Counted from the stretch's first letter, positions 47,570-58,717 are shown. The stretch is 64,000 nt of DNA from Alitibacter langaaensis DSM 22999 (GCF_003096995.1 NZ_QENU01000005.1:1-64000); one strand, 5' to 3'. The notes: generated by a model from the sequence alone, not told the origin. A program made the numbers and translations.

Positions 47570-49057
47570 ATGAAGCAGTTTATTAAAATTCATCATCAAG
47601 ATAATGTGGCGGTTGCATTACAAGATTTATCAGTAGGTGCATTGCTTGATATTGATGGGCAACAAATTGAGTTAAAAGCGGATATTGCCCGTGGACATAA
47701 ATTTGCAGTTAATCCCATTCGTCAAAATCAAGATGTGATTAAATATGGTTATCCAATTGGGCATGCTTTGCAAAATATTGCTGTTGGTGAGCATATTCAC
47801 ACGCATAATGTAAAAACCAATTTAAGCGATATTAATGACTACGAATATTTGCCAGAATTGACCGCACTTTCTACTGAAATATCTGATCGTGATGTACAAA
47901 TTTATCGTCGTAAAAATGGTGATATTGGTATCCGTAACGAACTTTGGATTATACCTACAGTAGGCTGTGTAGTGGGTATTGCTAATCAAATCAAAAAGCA
48001 ATTTATGCAAAATAATGATTTGTCTGATATTGATGGGGTTTTCACATTTAACCATAGTTATGGCTGTTCGCAGTTAGGGGATGATCATGAAAATACCAAA
48101 GTAATGTTGCAAAATATGGTTAAGCATCCCAATGCTGGTGCTGTACTCGTGATTGGGTTAGGTTGTGAAAATAATCAAGTTGGTGCTTTTCAAGAGAGTC
48201 TTGGTGATTACGATAAAGATCGTGTGAAATTTATGATTTCACAACATTATGATGATGAAGTAGAAGTTGGCGTTGCATTATTACAACAACTTTACCAAGA
48301 AATGCGTCAAGATCAGCGTCAACTAGGAAAACTCAGCGAAGTGAAATTTGGTCTTGAATGTGGTGGCTCTGATGGCTTTTCGGGTATAACTGCCAATCCA
48401 ATGCTCGGTAATTTTTCTGATTATCTTATCAGTCATGGTGGAACAACAGTATTAACTGAAGTTCCTGAAATGTTTGGTGCAGAACGCATTTTAATGAGTC
48501 ATTGCGAAAATGAGACAGTTTTTCATAAAACGGTGGAAATGGTTAATGACTTTAAACAATATTTCATAAACCACAATCAGCCAATTTATGAAAATCCATC
48601 GCCTGGTAATAAAGCAGGTGGGATTACTACATTAGAAGATAAATCTCTTGGATGTACTCAAAAAGCGGGTCATAGCCAGGTGGTGGATGTATTAAAATAT
48701 GGAGAACGGTTGAAAGTAAAAGGTTTAAATTTACTCAGTGCACCAGGCAATGATGCAGTCGCAACCAGTGCTTTAGCTGGCGCTGGGTGCCATATGGTGT
48801 TATTTTCAACTGGGCGTGGCACACCTTATGGCGGCTTTGTACCAACTATGAAAATTGCAACAAATAGCGAACTGGCACAAAAGAAAAAGCATTGGATTGA
48901 TTTCGATGCAGGGCGGTTAGTTTACAACATGACAATGTCTGAACTGCTAGAGGACTTTATTGATCTAGTTGTCGTTACGGTAAATGGTAAGTTAACAAAG
49001 AATGAAATTAATGAATTTCGTGAATTAGCGATTTTCAAAAGTGGAGTTACGCTTTAG
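47570..49057 (+). CDS. uxaA: Altronate dehydratase
   Basis: 495-residue iron-dependent dehydratase turning D-altronate into 2-keto-3-deoxygluconate. N-terminal SAF domain (about 1-75, with GHALQNIAVGEHIHTHN) and the UxaA catalytic domain (GYPRR-like YRRKNGDIGIRNELWIIPTVGCV, then GLECGGSDGFSGITANP, and SAPGNDAVATSALAGAGCH). In-frame GTG 47558 and ATG 47564 exist; 47570 aligns with E. coli MQYIKIH. One USS inside. Products go to KdgK and Eda encoded elsewhere. Confidence 0.94.
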   Translation: MKQFIKIHHQDNVAVALQDLSVGALLDIDGQQIELKADIARGHKFAVNPIRQNQDVIKYGYPIGHALQNIAVGEHIHTHNVKTNLSDINDYEYLPELTALSTEISDRDVQIYRRKNGDIGIRNELWIIPTVGCVVGIANQIKKQFMQNNDLSDIDGVFTFNHSYGCSQLGDDHENTKVMLQNMVKHPNAGAVLVIGLGCENNQVGAFQESLGDYDKDRVKFMISQHYDDEVEVGVALLQQLYQEMRQDQRQLGKLSEVKFGLECGGSDGFSGITANPMLGNFSDYLISHGGTTVLTEVPEMFGAERILMSHCENETVFHKTVEMVNDFKQYFINHNQPIYENPSPGNKAGGITTLEDKSLGCTQKAGHSQVVDVLKYGERLKVKGLNLLSAPGNDAVATSALAGAGCHMVLFSTGRGTPYGGFVPTMKIATNSELAQKKKHWIDFDAGRLVYNMTMSELLEDFIDLVVVTVNGKLTKNEINEFRELAIFKSGVTL

Positions 49058-49226
49058 TTAAGAACATTACTATATTTAAGCTAGGTTAAATTATTCCAAC
49101 AGCAAATATTTTAGAAGAAGCATTTACTAAATATTTGAATATTGAAACTTATCATCATCCCAACTAAACCTAGCCTATTTACCAAATAGCAATATTTTAT
49201 TTGCAAAATCCATATAACTAGATAAG

Positions 49227-49259
49227 AATAGGCTGTAATTTCGTTACAGTCTATTTTTT
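49227..49259 (+). terminator. uxa operon terminator directly in front of tkt
   Basis: Twelve-bp stem AATAGGCTGTAA (49227-49238) with 49244-49255, one G-T pair, 5-nt loop, then TTTTTT. It ends 13 nt before the tkt start codon. The rest of the spacer from 49058 shows only a weak GCTAGGTT/AACCTAGC inverted repeat with a 79-nt gap. Confidence 0.85.
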
Positions 49260-49272
49260 AGTAGGAGTTAAA

Positions 49273-51270
49273 ATGACATATCACAAACGACTCGCAAATG
49301 CTATCCGTTTTTTAAGTATGGATGCAGTGCAAAAAGCAAAATCAGGGCATCCGGGTGCGCCGATGGGAATGGCGGATATCGCAGAGGTATTATGGCGTGG
49401 GTTTATGAAACATAATCCGACCAATCCAAAATGGGCAGATCGCGACCGCTTTGTCCTTTCAAATGGTCATGGTTCAATGTTGATTTATAGCCTTTTACAC
49501 TTAACAGGTTACGATCTTTCCATTGACGATATTAAAAATTTCCGTCAATTACATTCTAAAACACCGGGGCACCCAGAATATGGTTATGCACCAGGCGTTG
49601 AAACCACCACAGGGCCATTAGGTCAAGGTATCACGAATGCCGTGGGTATGGCGATTGCGGAAAAAACTTTAGGCGCGCAATTTAACCGTGAAGGGCATGA
49701 CATCGTTGATCACCACACTTATGTATTTTTAGGTGATGGTTGTTTAATGGAAGGGATTTCTCACGAAGCGTGTTCGCTAGCGGGCACTTTGGGTTTAGGT
49801 AAACTCATTGCATTCTATGATGACAATAATATCTCCATTGATGGTCACGTTGATGGTTGGTTTACTGATAATACAAAAGGCCGCTTTGAAGCTTATGGCT
49901 GGCAGGTGATTGATAATGTAGATGGCCATGATCCTGAACAAATTGCAGCCGCAGTGAAATTAGCGCAAGCGGAAACCCACAAACCGTCAATCATTATTTG
50001 TAAAACAATCATTGGCTATGGTTCACCAAATAAATCTGGATCCCATGATAGCCACGGCGCGCCATTAGGCGATGAAGAAATTGCATTAACCCGCAAGGCA
50101 TTAAATTGGGATTATGCACCATTTGAGATCCCAGCTGATATTTATGCCGCATGGGATGCAAAAGCGAAAGGAGCGGAAGCAGAAAAAGCATGGAATGATA
50201 AATTCGCCGCTTACGAAAAAGCTTACCCAGAATTGGCGAAAGAATTTAAACGCCGTGTAGCAGGCGAATTATCGGCAAATTGGGCGCAAGAAAGCCAAGC
50301 ATTTATTGAAAAACTACAGGCAAATCCTACCTCAATTGCAAGCCGTAAAGCATCGCAAAATGCTATCGAAGCCTATGCCCATATATTGCCAGAATTTTTA
50401 GGCGGTTCTGCAGACTTAGCGGGTTCAAACTTAACCTTATGGTCAGGCTCAAAACCAATCCGTGCCACAGAAAATGTGGACGGCAACTACATCAATTATG
50501 GTGTGCGTGAATTCGGTATGTCAGCAATTATGAACGGTATCGCCTTACACGGCGGTTTCATTCCTTACGGCGCAACATTCTTAATGTTCTATGAATATGC
50601 CCATAACGCCGTGCGTATGGCGGCATTAATGAAACAACGCACGTTGTTTGTTTACACCCACGACTCAATCGGCCTTGGCGAAGATGGTCCAACCCACCAA
50701 CCTGTGGAGCAAACATCGGCATTACGTTTAATCCCGAATTTAGAAACGTGGCGCCCAGCGGATCAAGTGGAATCGGCGATTGCGTGGCAACAAGCGGTAG
50801 AACGCAAAGACGGCCCGAGCGCATTAATTTTCACCCGCCAAAACTTAGCGCAATTAGACCGCACTTCTGAGCAATTGGTTAACGTTGCGCGCGGTGCTTA
50901 TATCGTGAAAGACAGCGCAGGCACGCCAGATTTAATCTTTATCGCAACAGGGTCTGAAGTGGAATTAGCGGTGAAAGCTGCCGATGTATTAACGGCAGAA
51001 GGCAAAAATGTACGTGTAGTATCAATGCCTTGCACCAACCGTTTTGACAAACAAGATGCAGCATATCGTGAAAGCGTGTTGCCTGCCGCCGTGACAAAAC
51101 GTGTTGCTATCGAAGCGCAAATTGCTGATTTCTGGTATAAATATGTGGGTCTCGAAGGCCGTGTTGTGGCAATGAATTCATTCGGCGAATCAGCGCCAGC
51201 TGGCGAGCTATTCAAACTCTTCGGTTTCACCGTTGAAAATGTGGTGGCAAAAGCGAAAGAAATTTTGTAA
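49273..51270 (+). CDS. tkt: Transketolase
   Basis: 665-residue thiamin-diphosphate enzyme of the pentose phosphate pathway. His26 in [11 protein letters not shown], the ThDP motif [23 protein letters not shown] then DDNN, the [11 protein letters not shown] loop, the catalytic glutamate in NYGVREFGM and [16 protein letters not shown] are present. TAGGAG site before the ATG. A complete terminator hairpin lies right upstream, so either the promoter is inside that hairpin or the leader carries an attenuator. Confidence 0.97.
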   Translation: MTYHKRLANAIRFLSMDAVQKAKSGHPGAPMGMADIAEVLWRGFMKHNPTNPKWADRDRFVLSNGHGSMLIYSLLHLTGYDLSIDDIKNFRQLHSKTPGHPEYGYAPGVETTTGPLGQGITNAVGMAIAEKTLGAQFNREGHDIVDHHTYVFLGDGCLMEGISHEACSLAGTLGLGKLIAFYDDNNISIDGHVDGWFTDNTKGRFEAYGWQVIDNVDGHDPEQIAAAVKLAQAETHKPSIIICKTIIGYGSPNKSGSHDSHGAPLGDEEIALTRKALNWDYAPFEIPADIYAAWDAKAKGAEAEKAWNDKFAAYEKAYPELAKEFKRRVAGELSANWAQESQAFIEKLQANPTSIASRKASQNAIEAYAHILPEFLGGSADLAGSNLTLWSGSKPIRATENVDGNYINYGVREFGMSAIMNGIALHGGFIPYGATFLMFYEYAHNAVRMAALMKQRTLFVYTHDSIGLGEDGPTHQPVEQTSALRLIPNLETWRPADQVESAIAWQQAVERKDGPSALIFTRQNLAQLDRTSEQLVNVARGAYIVKDSAGTPDLIFIATGSEVELAVKAADVLTAEGKNVRVVSMPCTNRFDKQDAAYRESVLPAAVTKRVAIEAQIADFWYKYVGLEGRVVAMNSFGESAPAGELFKLFGFTVENVVAKAKEIL

Positions 51271-51293
51271 TTTTTGACCGCACTTTGATTTCC

Positions 51294-51327
51294 AAAACGC
51301 CTAGCAAGATAACGCTAGGCGTTTTTT
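51294..51327 (+). terminator. tkt terminator
   Basis: Twelve-bp stem AAAACGCCTAGC (51294-51305) with 51314-51325, 8-nt loop, T run. A second, USS-derived hairpin follows at 51419-51447 before the dusA end. Confidence 0.9.
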
Positions 51328-51454
51328 ATTGGAGAAAATGAAAAGTCGTATTTTATACGCTTGCTTAAATAATACTCACTGTTCGCCTAGGGAGATTAGC
51401 TTGGAGAGTGAAGAAGATAAAGTGCGGTCGATTTAGCCGCAGTTTTTGAGCGCG

Positions 51455-52438
51455 TTATTCTTCCACAAAACTTAACGCGGTTTGCACCACTTCAACTCCC
51501 GCGCCTTGTTTATGGGCATTTTCACTGAGATAGCGGCGCCATTGTCGCGCACCTTTGCAGTTTTGGAACGCACCTAACATATGGCGAGAAATATGATTTA
51601 AGTAAATGCCTTGGTGTAATTGCTCATCAATATAAGGCAACATATTTTCCACCGCTTGGCGAGCCGTAATAATCGGCGCATTTTCATCGAATAATGCCTG
51701 ATCAATTTTCCCTAATAAAGACGGATTTTGATAAGCCTCACGCCCCACCATCACGCCGTCAACATGCTGCAAATGGTTTTTCATTTCTTCGATGGTTTTA
51801 ATCCCCCCGTTAATGCTGATCCAGAGCTCAGGAAAATCACGTTTTAGCTGATAAACACGCTCATAGTTTAAAGGCGGAATTTCACGATTTTCTTTCGGGC
51901 TTAAACCAGAAAGCCAAGCCTTGCGTGCATGCACAATCAATTCATTGCAACCCGTGGCAGCCACTTTTTCGACAAAATCACAGAGAAATTCATAGCTGTC
52001 TAAGTCATCAATGCCGATACGGGTTTTCACTGTAACTGGAATATTGACTGCACTTTGCATTGCGCCTACACATTCAGCCACTAAATCTGCTTTTGCCATT
52101 AAACAAGCGCCGAACATTCCATTTTGAACCCGATCCGAAGGGCAGCCGACATTCAAATTAATTTCTACATATCCCCTTTCTTCCGCCAATTTCGCACAGT
52201 GGGCAAGTTGAGCAGGATCGCTGCCACCCAATTGAATTGCCACGGGGTTTTCCGCCGTGGAAAAGGCAAGGTGATCATAACTTGCGTGAATAATAGCTTG
52301 TGCCGTCACCATTTCGGTATAGAGCAGAGCATATTGCGAAAATTGGCGGTGGAAATAGCGACAATGGCGTGTTGTCCAGTCGAGCATTGGGGCGACAGAG
52401 AAACGTCCACGATAAAAGTGCGGTTGATTTTGCTTCAT
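51455..52438 (-). CDS. dusA: tRNA-dihydrouridine synthase A
   Basis: 327-residue FMN-dependent reductase that forms dihydrouridine at positions 20/20a of tRNA. TIM barrel with [16 protein letters not shown] at the N-terminus, [20 protein letters not shown] holding the catalytic cysteine, VKTRIGIDD, and a C-terminal helical tRNA-binding part. The GACLM form and length indicate DusA rather than DusB or DusC. USS at its start codon region. Confidence 0.95.
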   Translation of the reverse strand: MKQNQPHFYRGRFSVAPMLDWTTRHCRYFHRQFSQYALLYTEMVTAQAIIHASYDHLAFSTAENPVAIQLGGSDPAQLAHCAKLAEERGYVEINLNVGCPSDRVQNGMFGACLMAKADLVAECVGAMQSAVNIPVTVKTRIGIDDLDSYEFLCDFVEKVAATGCNELIVHARKAWLSGLSPKENREIPPLNYERVYQLKRDFPELWISINGGIKTIEEMKNHLQHVDGVMVGREAYQNPSLLGKIDQALFDENAPIITARQAVENMLPYIDEQLHQGIYLNHISRHMLGAFQNCKGARQWRRYLSENAHKQGAGVEVVQTALSFVEE

Positions 52439-52659
52439 TTTTAACTGCTTAAATAAGAAATTTGGCGAATTATACCTAAAATCTGCTCGCTTGAGAATTT
52501 CAGAGCCAGCAAGGGCGAGTATCGCTTTTGTTGGTTTTTAGCACGAAATAGTGGCAATAAAAATCTAAAAGTCACTGTTAATGATTTTAATGAACCCTTT
52601 TGTTTTTACCAACTATGCTCATAACGCTGAAAATTTTGTTATTTTTGACCGCGCTTTTT

Positions 52660-52675
52660 TGTGATGCAGATCACA
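52660..52675 (+). promoter_or_regulatory. mtl CRP site 1
   Basis: TGTGATGCAGATCACA, exact match to TGTGA-N6-TCACA; center 40 bp before site 2. Confidence 0.85.
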
Positions 52676-52699
52676 TAAAAATCATGCTGGATTTAAAAG

Positions 52700-52715
52700 T
52701 GTGATCGTTATCACA
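52700..52715 (+). promoter_or_regulatory. mtl CRP site 2
   Basis: TGTGATCGTTATCACA, exact match; center 44 bp before site 3, so the sites lie on nearly the same face of the helix. Confidence 0.85.
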
Positions 52716-52743
52716 TTTTATAAAATAACCATAAAAAATATTT

Positions 52744-52759
52744 TGTGATCGTGATCACA
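52744..52759 (+). promoter_or_regulatory. mtl CRP site 3
   Basis: TGTGATCGTGATCACA, exact match, extended by TTT upstream and TAA downstream. Closest to the promoter; 105 bp before the mtlA ATG. Confidence 0.85.
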
Positions 52760-52863
52760 TAACAATACAAAATCGTTTCGGCTTTTAAATGGGCTGTGCT
52801 ATTTTTCACCCATTCAAAACCAACTCAAAACCAAATCCATTTTCTTATTTTTGGAGAAATAAC

Positions 52864-54738
52864 ATGCTATCAGCAAGTGCAAAATTGAAGATCCAAAGTT
52901 TTGGACGCTTCTTATCAAATATGGTGATGCCGAATATTGGGGCATTTATCGCTTGGGGTTTTATTACCGCACTTTTCATTCCAACGGGGTGGTTGCCAAA
53001 TGAGCAGCTTGCCAAATTAGTTGGTCCAATGGTGACGTATTTACTGCCGTTATTAATCGGTTACACAGGGGGTAAACTTGCTGGTGGCGACCGTGGTGCG
53101 GTTGTCGGGGCGATCACCACAGCGGGTGTGATTGTGGGTACGGATATTCCAATGTTCTTAGGCGCAATGATTGCGGGACCGACTGGCGGTTGGGCGATTA
53201 AAAAATTCGACAAATGGGCAGACGGCAAAATTAAAAGCGGTTTTGAGATGTTAGTGAATAACTTCTCAGCGGGGATTATCGGGATGATCTTAGCGATTAT
53301 CTTCTTCTGGGTAATCGGCCCTGTGGTGAAATCCTTATCTCAAGCATTGGCTGCGGGTGTTGATGTGTTAGTTCAACACAATCTTCTGCCATTAACTTCT
53401 ATCTTTGTTGAGCCGGCAAAAATCCTATTCTTAAACAATGCGATTAACCACGGTGTATTCTCGCCATTGGGCATTCAACAATCGCAAGAATTTGGTCAAT
53501 CTGTGTTCTTCTTAATTGAAGCCAACCCAGGCCCAGGTTTAGGCGTATTGTTAGCCTATATGCTGTTTGGTAAAGGCTCTGCAAAACAAACCTCAGGCGG
53601 CGCGGCGATTATTCACTTCTTCGGTGGTATTCATGAAATTTACTTCCCTTATGTATTAATGAATCCACGTTTAATCCTTGCCGTAATTGCTGGTGGTGCA
53701 ACAGGTGTGTTTACGCTTGTGTTATTCCACGCAGGTTTACAAGCGCCCGCTTCACCAGGTTCGATTATCGCTGTATTAGCGATGACACCAAAAGCGTCAT
53801 TTTTAGGGGTGATTACATCTGTGGTTGCATCTTGTGCAGTGTCATTCTTAATTTCTTCATTCTTTGTAAAATTACAAAAAGAAGACGGTTCAGATAAATT
53901 AGAAGAAGCGCAAGCAGCGTCTAAGGCAATGAAATACAAAGGTGATGCGCAACAAGTGACAGATTACAACGGTTTGAAAAAAATCTTTGTCTCTTGTGAT
54001 GCAGGCATGGGTTCGAGCGCAATGGGCGCGAGTATGTTGCGTAAAAAAGTGAACGATGCAGGTCTTCCAATTGAAGTAGCAAACTGTGCGATTAACGATT
54101 TACCCGAAAATGCACGTTTAGTAATCACGCATCAAGACTTAACATTGCGCGCGAAAAAACAAGTACCAAATGCAATGCACTTGTCTTTAACTAACTTCTT
54201 AGACAATAAATTCTATGACAGCTTAGTCAGTGATTTAAAAGCAAACTTTAACGAAAATGCCGCGCCAAGTGCGCTAAAAGCCGATGAAATTTCAGTGAAT
54301 GGCACAACATTTAGCTTAAAAGCAGAGCAAATTTTCGTAGGCTTAACCGCGGAGGATAAGTTTGAAGCCATTCGTTTTGCTGGCGAACAATTAGTGAAAG
54401 CGGGTTTTGTAGAGCCAAGCTATGTGGATGCGATGTTTGAACGTGAAAAATTAGTGTCAACTTACTTGGGCGAAGGGGTGGCTGTACCACATGGCACGAT
54501 TGAAGCGAAAGATGCAGTGCTAAAAACAGGTATTGTGGTCTGCCAATATCCTGAAGGCGTACGCTTCACAGATGAAGAAGACGGCGTGGCGAAATTGGTG
54601 ATTGGTATTGCAGCGCGCAATAACGAGCATATCCAAGTGGTGTCAGCAATCACCAATGCATTAGATAGTGACGAAGCGATCGCATTGCTCACTTCAACAG
54701 ATGATGTGAACAAAATTTTAGAACTTCTCACAGCATAA
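52864..54738 (+). CDS. mtlA: Mannitol-specific PTS EIICBA
   Basis: 624-residue inner-membrane PTS permease that imports mannitol as mannitol-1-phosphate. EIIC (about 1-335) has NMVMPNIGAFIAWGF and GGIHEIYFPY; EIIB follows with phospho-cysteine in SCDAGMGSS (about residue 379); EIIA at the C-terminus has phospho-histidine in VAVPHGTIEAKD (about 543). All three domains are intact. ATG 52864 has TTGGAG upstream. Activated by three CRP sites; MtlR is presumably the repressor. Confidence 0.97.
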   Translation: MLSASAKLKIQSFGRFLSNMVMPNIGAFIAWGFITALFIPTGWLPNEQLAKLVGPMVTYLLPLLIGYTGGKLAGGDRGAVVGAITTAGVIVGTDIPMFLGAMIAGPTGGWAIKKFDKWADGKIKSGFEMLVNNFSAGIIGMILAIIFFWVIGPVVKSLSQALAAGVDVLVQHNLLPLTSIFVEPAKILFLNNAINHGVFSPLGIQQSQEFGQSVFFLIEANPGPGLGVLLAYMLFGKGSAKQTSGGAAIIHFFGGIHEIYFPYVLMNPRLILAVIAGGATGVFTLVLFHAGLQAPASPGSIIAVLAMTPKASFLGVITSVVASCAVSFLISSFFVKLQKEDGSDKLEEAQAASKAMKYKGDAQQVTDYNGLKKIFVSCDAGMGSSAMGASMLRKKVNDAGLPIEVANCAINDLPENARLVITHQDLTLRAKKQVPNAMHLSLTNFLDNKFYDSLVSDLKANFNENAAPSALKADEISVNGTTFSLKAEQIFVGLTAEDKFEAIRFAGEQLVKAGFVEPSYVDAMFEREKLVSTYLGEGVAVPHGTIEAKDAVLKTGIVVCQYPEGVRFTDEEDGVAKLVIGIAARNNEHIQVVSAITNALDSDEAIALLTSTDDVNKILELLTA

Positions 54739-54745
54739 TTCCTAG

Positions 54746-54769
54746 GGTGGGTGCAGACCCACCTTTTTT
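54746..54769 (+). terminator. Terminator between mtlA and mtlD
   Basis: Seven-bp G/C-rich stem GGTGGGT (54746-54752) with 54757-54763, GCAG loop, then six T. A strong-looking terminator 8 nt after the mtlA stop and before mtlD, so mtlD is expressed by read-through. Confidence 0.85.
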
Positions 54770-54801
54770 ATACTGAATTCAGCGTTATAAAAGGACAAAA
54801 T

Positions 54802-55947
54802 ATGAAAGCATTACATTTTGGTGCAGGTAATATCGGGCGTGGTTTTATTGGCAAATTATTAGCCGATAGCAATGTGGAAGTGATTTTTGCCGATGTTAAT
54901 GAAAACGTCATAAATTTGCTTAAAACTAACCGCACTTATGGTGTGAAAATTGTAGGCGACAGCATCAATACAGTGGAACAAGTGAAAAATGTGTCTGGCG
55001 TGAACTCAACGGACGAAGCCGCCATCACGGCGTTATTCAATGAAGTGGATTTAGTCACGACAGCGGTTGGTCCTAATGTATTAAAAATCATCGCAAAATC
55101 GGTCGCCAAAGCCTTGGAAGCTCGTTTGGCAAGTGGTAATACCAAACCGTTAAACATCATCGCTTGTGAAAATATGGTGCGCGGGACCTCTTTCTTAAAA
55201 GAGCAAGTTTTCCAACATTTGAATCCTGCGGTTAAAGATCAAGTGGAACGGTTAATCGGCTTTGTGGATAGCGCGGTTGACCGCATCGTGCCACCAGTGC
55301 AACCTGATGCCAATGATCCATTATTGGTGACGGTGGAAGAATTTAGCGAATGGATTGTGGATAAAACCCAATTCAAAGGCGAAATTCCTAACATCAAAGG
55401 CATGGAACAAACGGATAATTTAATGGCATTTGTAGAGCGCAAATTGTTCACTTTAAATACAGGCCATGCGGTAACATCTTATTATGGCAAATCGATAGGC
55501 TACAAATTCGTAAAAGAAAGCATTGAAGATACCGATGTTAAAGCCTTTGTAAAATCGGTAATGCAAGAAAGTGGTGCGGTCTTGATCAAACGCTATGGCT
55601 TTGATCCGCAAGCCCACGCAGCCTATATTGAAAAAATCTTAAAACGCTTTGCAAATCCATATTTAGTGGATGATGTGGATCGTGTTGGCCGTGAGCCACT
55701 GCGTAAATTGAGCCATAATGATCGTTTAATCAAACCATTGCGTGGCACGTTGGAATATGGATTGCCGAATGACAATCTTATCCGCGCCATTGCAACAGCG
55801 TTGAAATACCGCAATGAAAATGATCCACAAGCCCTTGAGCTTGCGCAATCATTAGCAGAGAACGGCGTGGTGGCTACCGTGAAAAAATACACAGAATTAC
55901 AAGATGAATCTGTGATCGCACGCATTGCAGCGGCATATAATGCTTAA
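54802..55947 (+). CDS. mtlD: Mannitol-1-phosphate 5-dehydrogenase
   Basis: 381-residue NAD-dependent dehydrogenase that makes fructose-6-phosphate. N-terminal motif [15 protein letters not shown] is at residues 3-17; the polyol dehydrogenase region with the catalytic lysine/asparagine/histidine ([13 protein letters not shown]) follows. ATG 54802 has AAAGGA; upstream in-frame codons overlap the terminator and are unlikely starts. Confidence 0.96.
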   Translation: MKALHFGAGNIGRGFIGKLLADSNVEVIFADVNENVINLLKTNRTYGVKIVGDSINTVEQVKNVSGVNSTDEAAITALFNEVDLVTTAVGPNVLKIIAKSVAKALEARLASGNTKPLNIIACENMVRGTSFLKEQVFQHLNPAVKDQVERLIGFVDSAVDRIVPPVQPDANDPLLVTVEEFSEWIVDKTQFKGEIPNIKGMEQTDNLMAFVERKLFTLNTGHAVTSYYGKSIGYKFVKESIEDTDVKAFVKSVMQESGAVLIKRYGFDPQAHAAYIEKILKRFANPYLVDDVDRVGREPLRKLSHNDRLIKPLRGTLEYGLPNDNLIRAIATALKYRNENDPQALELAQSLAENGVVATVKKYTELQDESVIARIAAAYNA

Positions 55948-55980
55948 TTAGTGAAAAGCTAACGACGAAAGTTACTGCGG

Positions 55981-56020
55981 AAGTGCGGCGAAAATTCAGC
56001 AAATTTTGACCGCACTTTAT
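55981..56020 (+). terminator. Imperfect USS pair between mtlD and mtlR
   Basis: AAGTGCGGCGAAAATT and AATTTTGACCGCACTT pair with two mismatches where the left copy has CG instead of TC. The T run is broken (TTTATTC), so it is at best a weak terminator. Confidence 0.4.
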
Positions 56021-56045
56021 TCAATTTTTTGCCAAGGATTTTATT

Positions 56046-56561
56046 GTGGTATCTGAAGATCCAATTTATGAAAAACTCAATGATGTCAGCTCTATTCGTG
56101 GCTTTGTCACTGCGACTGTCGCTATCTTTGATGAAATAATTGATCAGCTGATAAATAAAGTTTTTCGCAAAAACGATTTTGCCGTGAAATCAGTGGTAGA
56201 CAGCCTTTTTGAAACTTCAGGACCCTTAGCTACATTGAGCATTCGCTTAAAAGTATTATTAGGATTGGGCGTGATTTCTCATGAGGTGTTTGAAGATGTC
56301 ATCGCCTTTTTGCAGCTGAAAGAACAGCTCAATAATGATGCAGATGAACATCACTTTGCCGATGAGTTGATTTTAAGTTTTGCCCATGAATTAAACCTGT
56401 TCAAAGATAAAGATTTGCTGCCAACTGAAGAAACCGCGATTGATTTAACCACGTTAGTGGGGCAAATGAAGCAGCAACGTAAAGAACGATTGGTGCGTTC
56501 TTGTTTAATTCTAACCGTAACAGAAATTTATCGACAGCTACGCGTTGAAAGTCCGCTTTAA
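56046..56561 (+). CDS. mtlR: Mannitol operon repressor MtlR
   Basis: 171-residue helical protein of the MtlR family, which represses mtlA in E. coli; the family has no classical HTH, and DNA binding is thought to need a partner. Start codon is GTG with an AAGGA site 7 nt upstream. Conserved region SLFETSGPLATLSIRLKVLLGLG is near residues 52-74. Third gene of mtlADR, shorter than the 195-residue E. coli protein at the C-terminus. Confidence 0.9.
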   Translation: MVSEDPIYEKLNDVSSIRGFVTATVAIFDEIIDQLINKVFRKNDFAVKSVVDSLFETSGPLATLSIRLKVLLGLGVISHEVFEDVIAFLQLKEQLNNDADEHHFADELILSFAHELNLFKDKDLLPTEETAIDLTTLVGQMKQQRKERLVRSCLILTVTEIYRQLRVESPL

Positions 56562-56608
56562 TTAAGCGAAAGTGCGGTCAGTTTTTTGCAAGTTTTTTAG
56601 GAAAAAGC

Positions 56609-56636
56609 TTGCTTTTCCTTAGATGATAGGTATAAT
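56609..56636 (+). promoter_or_regulatory. S10 operon promoter
   Basis: TTGCTT (56609-56614), 16-nt spacer, perfect TATAAT (56631-56636). Predicts a start near 56643 and a leader of about 180 nt. Confidence 0.85.
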
Positions 56637-56642
56637 TCACGA

Positions 56643-57134
<492 letters not shown>

Positions 57135-57150
57135 TTAAGAGGTTATTACA

Positions 57151-57777
57151 ATGATTGGTTTAGTCGGTCGTAAAGTTGGTATGACCCGCGTTTTCACTGA
57201 AGACGGCGTGTCAATTCCAGTTACTGTTATCGAAATCGAAGCCAACCGCGTAACTCAAGTTAAAACTCTTGAAAACGATGGCTATACTGCAGTTCAAGTT
57301 ACTACGGGTGCGAAAAAAGCAAGTCGTGTAACTAAGCCTGAAGCTGGCCATTTCGTGAAAGCAGGTGTTGAAGCTGGTCGCGGTTTATGGGAATTTCGTA
57401 CTGAAGGTGAAGAATTCACTTTAGGTCAAGAAATTAATGTTGACATCTTTGCAGATGTTAAAAAAGTTGATGTTACTGGTACTTCAAAAGGTAAAGGTTT
57501 CCAAGGTGGTGTTAAACGTTGGAATTTCCGTACTCAAGATGCTACACATGGTAACTCTTTATCACATCGTGTACTTGGTTCTATTGGTCAAAACCAAACT
57601 CCAGGTCGTGTGTTTAAAGGTAAAAAAATGGCAGGACATTTAGGTGCTGAACGTGTTACTGTTCAATCACTTGAAGTTGTTCGTGTTGATGTTGAGCGTA
57701 AATTATTATTAGTTAAAGGTGCTGTCCCAGGCGCTACTAATAGTGATGTTATCGTGAAACCAGCAGTTAAAGCGTAA
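57151..57777 (+). CDS. rplC: 50S ribosomal protein L3
   Basis: 208 residues. [20 protein letters not shown]-terminus, internal tentacle loop [13 protein letters not shown], then [23 protein letters not shown] with the glutamine (Q150 region) that PrmB methylates in E. coli. Assembly initiator of the 50S subunit. Confidence 0.98.
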   Translation: MIGLVGRKVGMTRVFTEDGVSIPVTVIEIEANRVTQVKTLENDGYTAVQVTTGAKKASRVTKPEAGHFVKAGVEAGRGLWEFRTEGEEFTLGQEINVDIFADVKKVDVTGTSKGKGFQGGVKRWNFRTQDATHGNSLSHRVLGSIGQNQTPGRVFKGKKMAGHLGAERVTVQSLEVVRVDVERKLLLVKGAVPGATNSDVIVKPAVKA

Positions 57778-57792
57778 GTCTAGGAGATAGAG

Positions 57793-58395
57793 ATGGAATT
57801 ACAAGTTGTAGGTGCAAACGCACTAACTGTTTCTGAAACTACCTTCGGACGTGAGTTTAACGAAGCGTTAATCCACCAAGTAGTTGTTGCATATGCAGCG
57901 GGTGCTCGTCAAGGTTCACGTGCTCAAAAAACTCGTGCTGAAGTGTCTGGTTCAGGTAAAAAACCTTGGCGTCAAAAAGGTACAGGCCGTGCACGTTCTG
58001 GTGATATCAAATCACCAATCTGGCGTTCAGGTGGTATTACTTTCGCAGCGAAACCACAAGATCACAGCCAAAAAGTGAACAAAAAAATGTACCGTGGTGC
58101 AATCAAAAGCATTCTTTCTGAATTAGTTCGTCAAGACCGTTTGGTTGTTGTAGAAAAATTCGAAATTGATGCGCCAAAAACGAAAGTATTAGCACAAAAA
58201 TTAAAAGATATGGCGTTAAATGACGCTCTTATCATCACTGCAAGTTTAGATGAAAATCTATTCTTAGCTGCGCGTAACTTATATAAAGTTGATGTGCGTG
58301 ATGTTCAAGGTATCGACCCTGTAAGCTTAATTGCTTTTGATAAAGTGGTTGTTACTGTTGATGCAGTGAAACAAATTGAGGAGATGTTAGCGTGA
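57793..58395 (+). CDS. rplD: 50S ribosomal protein L4
   Basis: 200 residues. The extended loop carries [19 protein letters not shown], which lines the exit tunnel. In enteric bacteria L4 also represses its own operon through the leader. Its stop overlaps the rplW GTG start (GTGA). Confidence 0.98.
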   Translation: MELQVVGANALTVSETTFGREFNEALIHQVVVAYAAGARQGSRAQKTRAEVSGSGKKPWRQKGTGRARSGDIKSPIWRSGGITFAAKPQDHSQKVNKKMYRGAIKSILSELVRQDRLVVVEKFEIDAPKTKVLAQKLKDMALNDALIITASLDENLFLAARNLYKVDVRDVQGIDPVSLIAFDKVVVTVDAVKQIEEMLA

Positions 58396-58697
58396 TTCAA
58401 CAAGAACGTTTGCTAAAAGTGCTTAAAGCACCACATGTCTCTGAGAAAGCAACAAACAACGCAGAGAGCTCAAATACTATCGTATTCAAAGTTGCATTAG
58501 ATGCAAACAAAGTTGAAATTGCTAACGCAGTTGAACAACTTTTTGAAGTGAAAGTAGATTCAGTTCGCACAGTTGTTGTTAAAGGTAAAACCAAACGCCG
58601 CGGTAATAAAATGGGTCGCCGCAGTGACTGGAAAAAAGCTTATGTTACTCTTCAAGAAGGTCAATCACTTGACTTCGTTGAAGGTGCAGCAGAGTAA
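58392..58697 (+). CDS. rplW: 50S ribosomal protein L23
   Basis: 101 residues; docking site for trigger factor and SRP at the tunnel exit. Start codon GTG overlaps the end of rplD, giving translational coupling. Conserved [14 protein letters not shown] and [12 protein letters not shown]. Confidence 0.97.
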   Translation: MIQQERLLKVLKAPHVSEKATNNAESSNTIVFKVALDANKVEIANAVEQLFEVKVDSVRTVVVKGKTKRRGNKMGRRSDWKKAYVTLQEGQSLDFVEGAAE

Positions 58698-58717
58698 TTA
58701 CGGAGGAATAAAGAATT

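Larger units (their letters stand above)
52439..52863. other. Long regulatory region between dusA and mtlA
   Basis: About 425 nt without a supported gene. The right half holds three tandem CRP sites; the left half contains dusA upstream sequence and a near-USS (GACCGCGCTTTTTT). An in-frame ATG at 52789 would add 25 residues to MtlA but has no ribosome site. Confidence 0.6.

Noticed and set aside
52789-52863. MtlA start 25 codons upstream
   Set aside because: No ribosome site, not in the family N-terminus, and it lies directly behind the CRP array; ATG 52864 has a strong GGAG.
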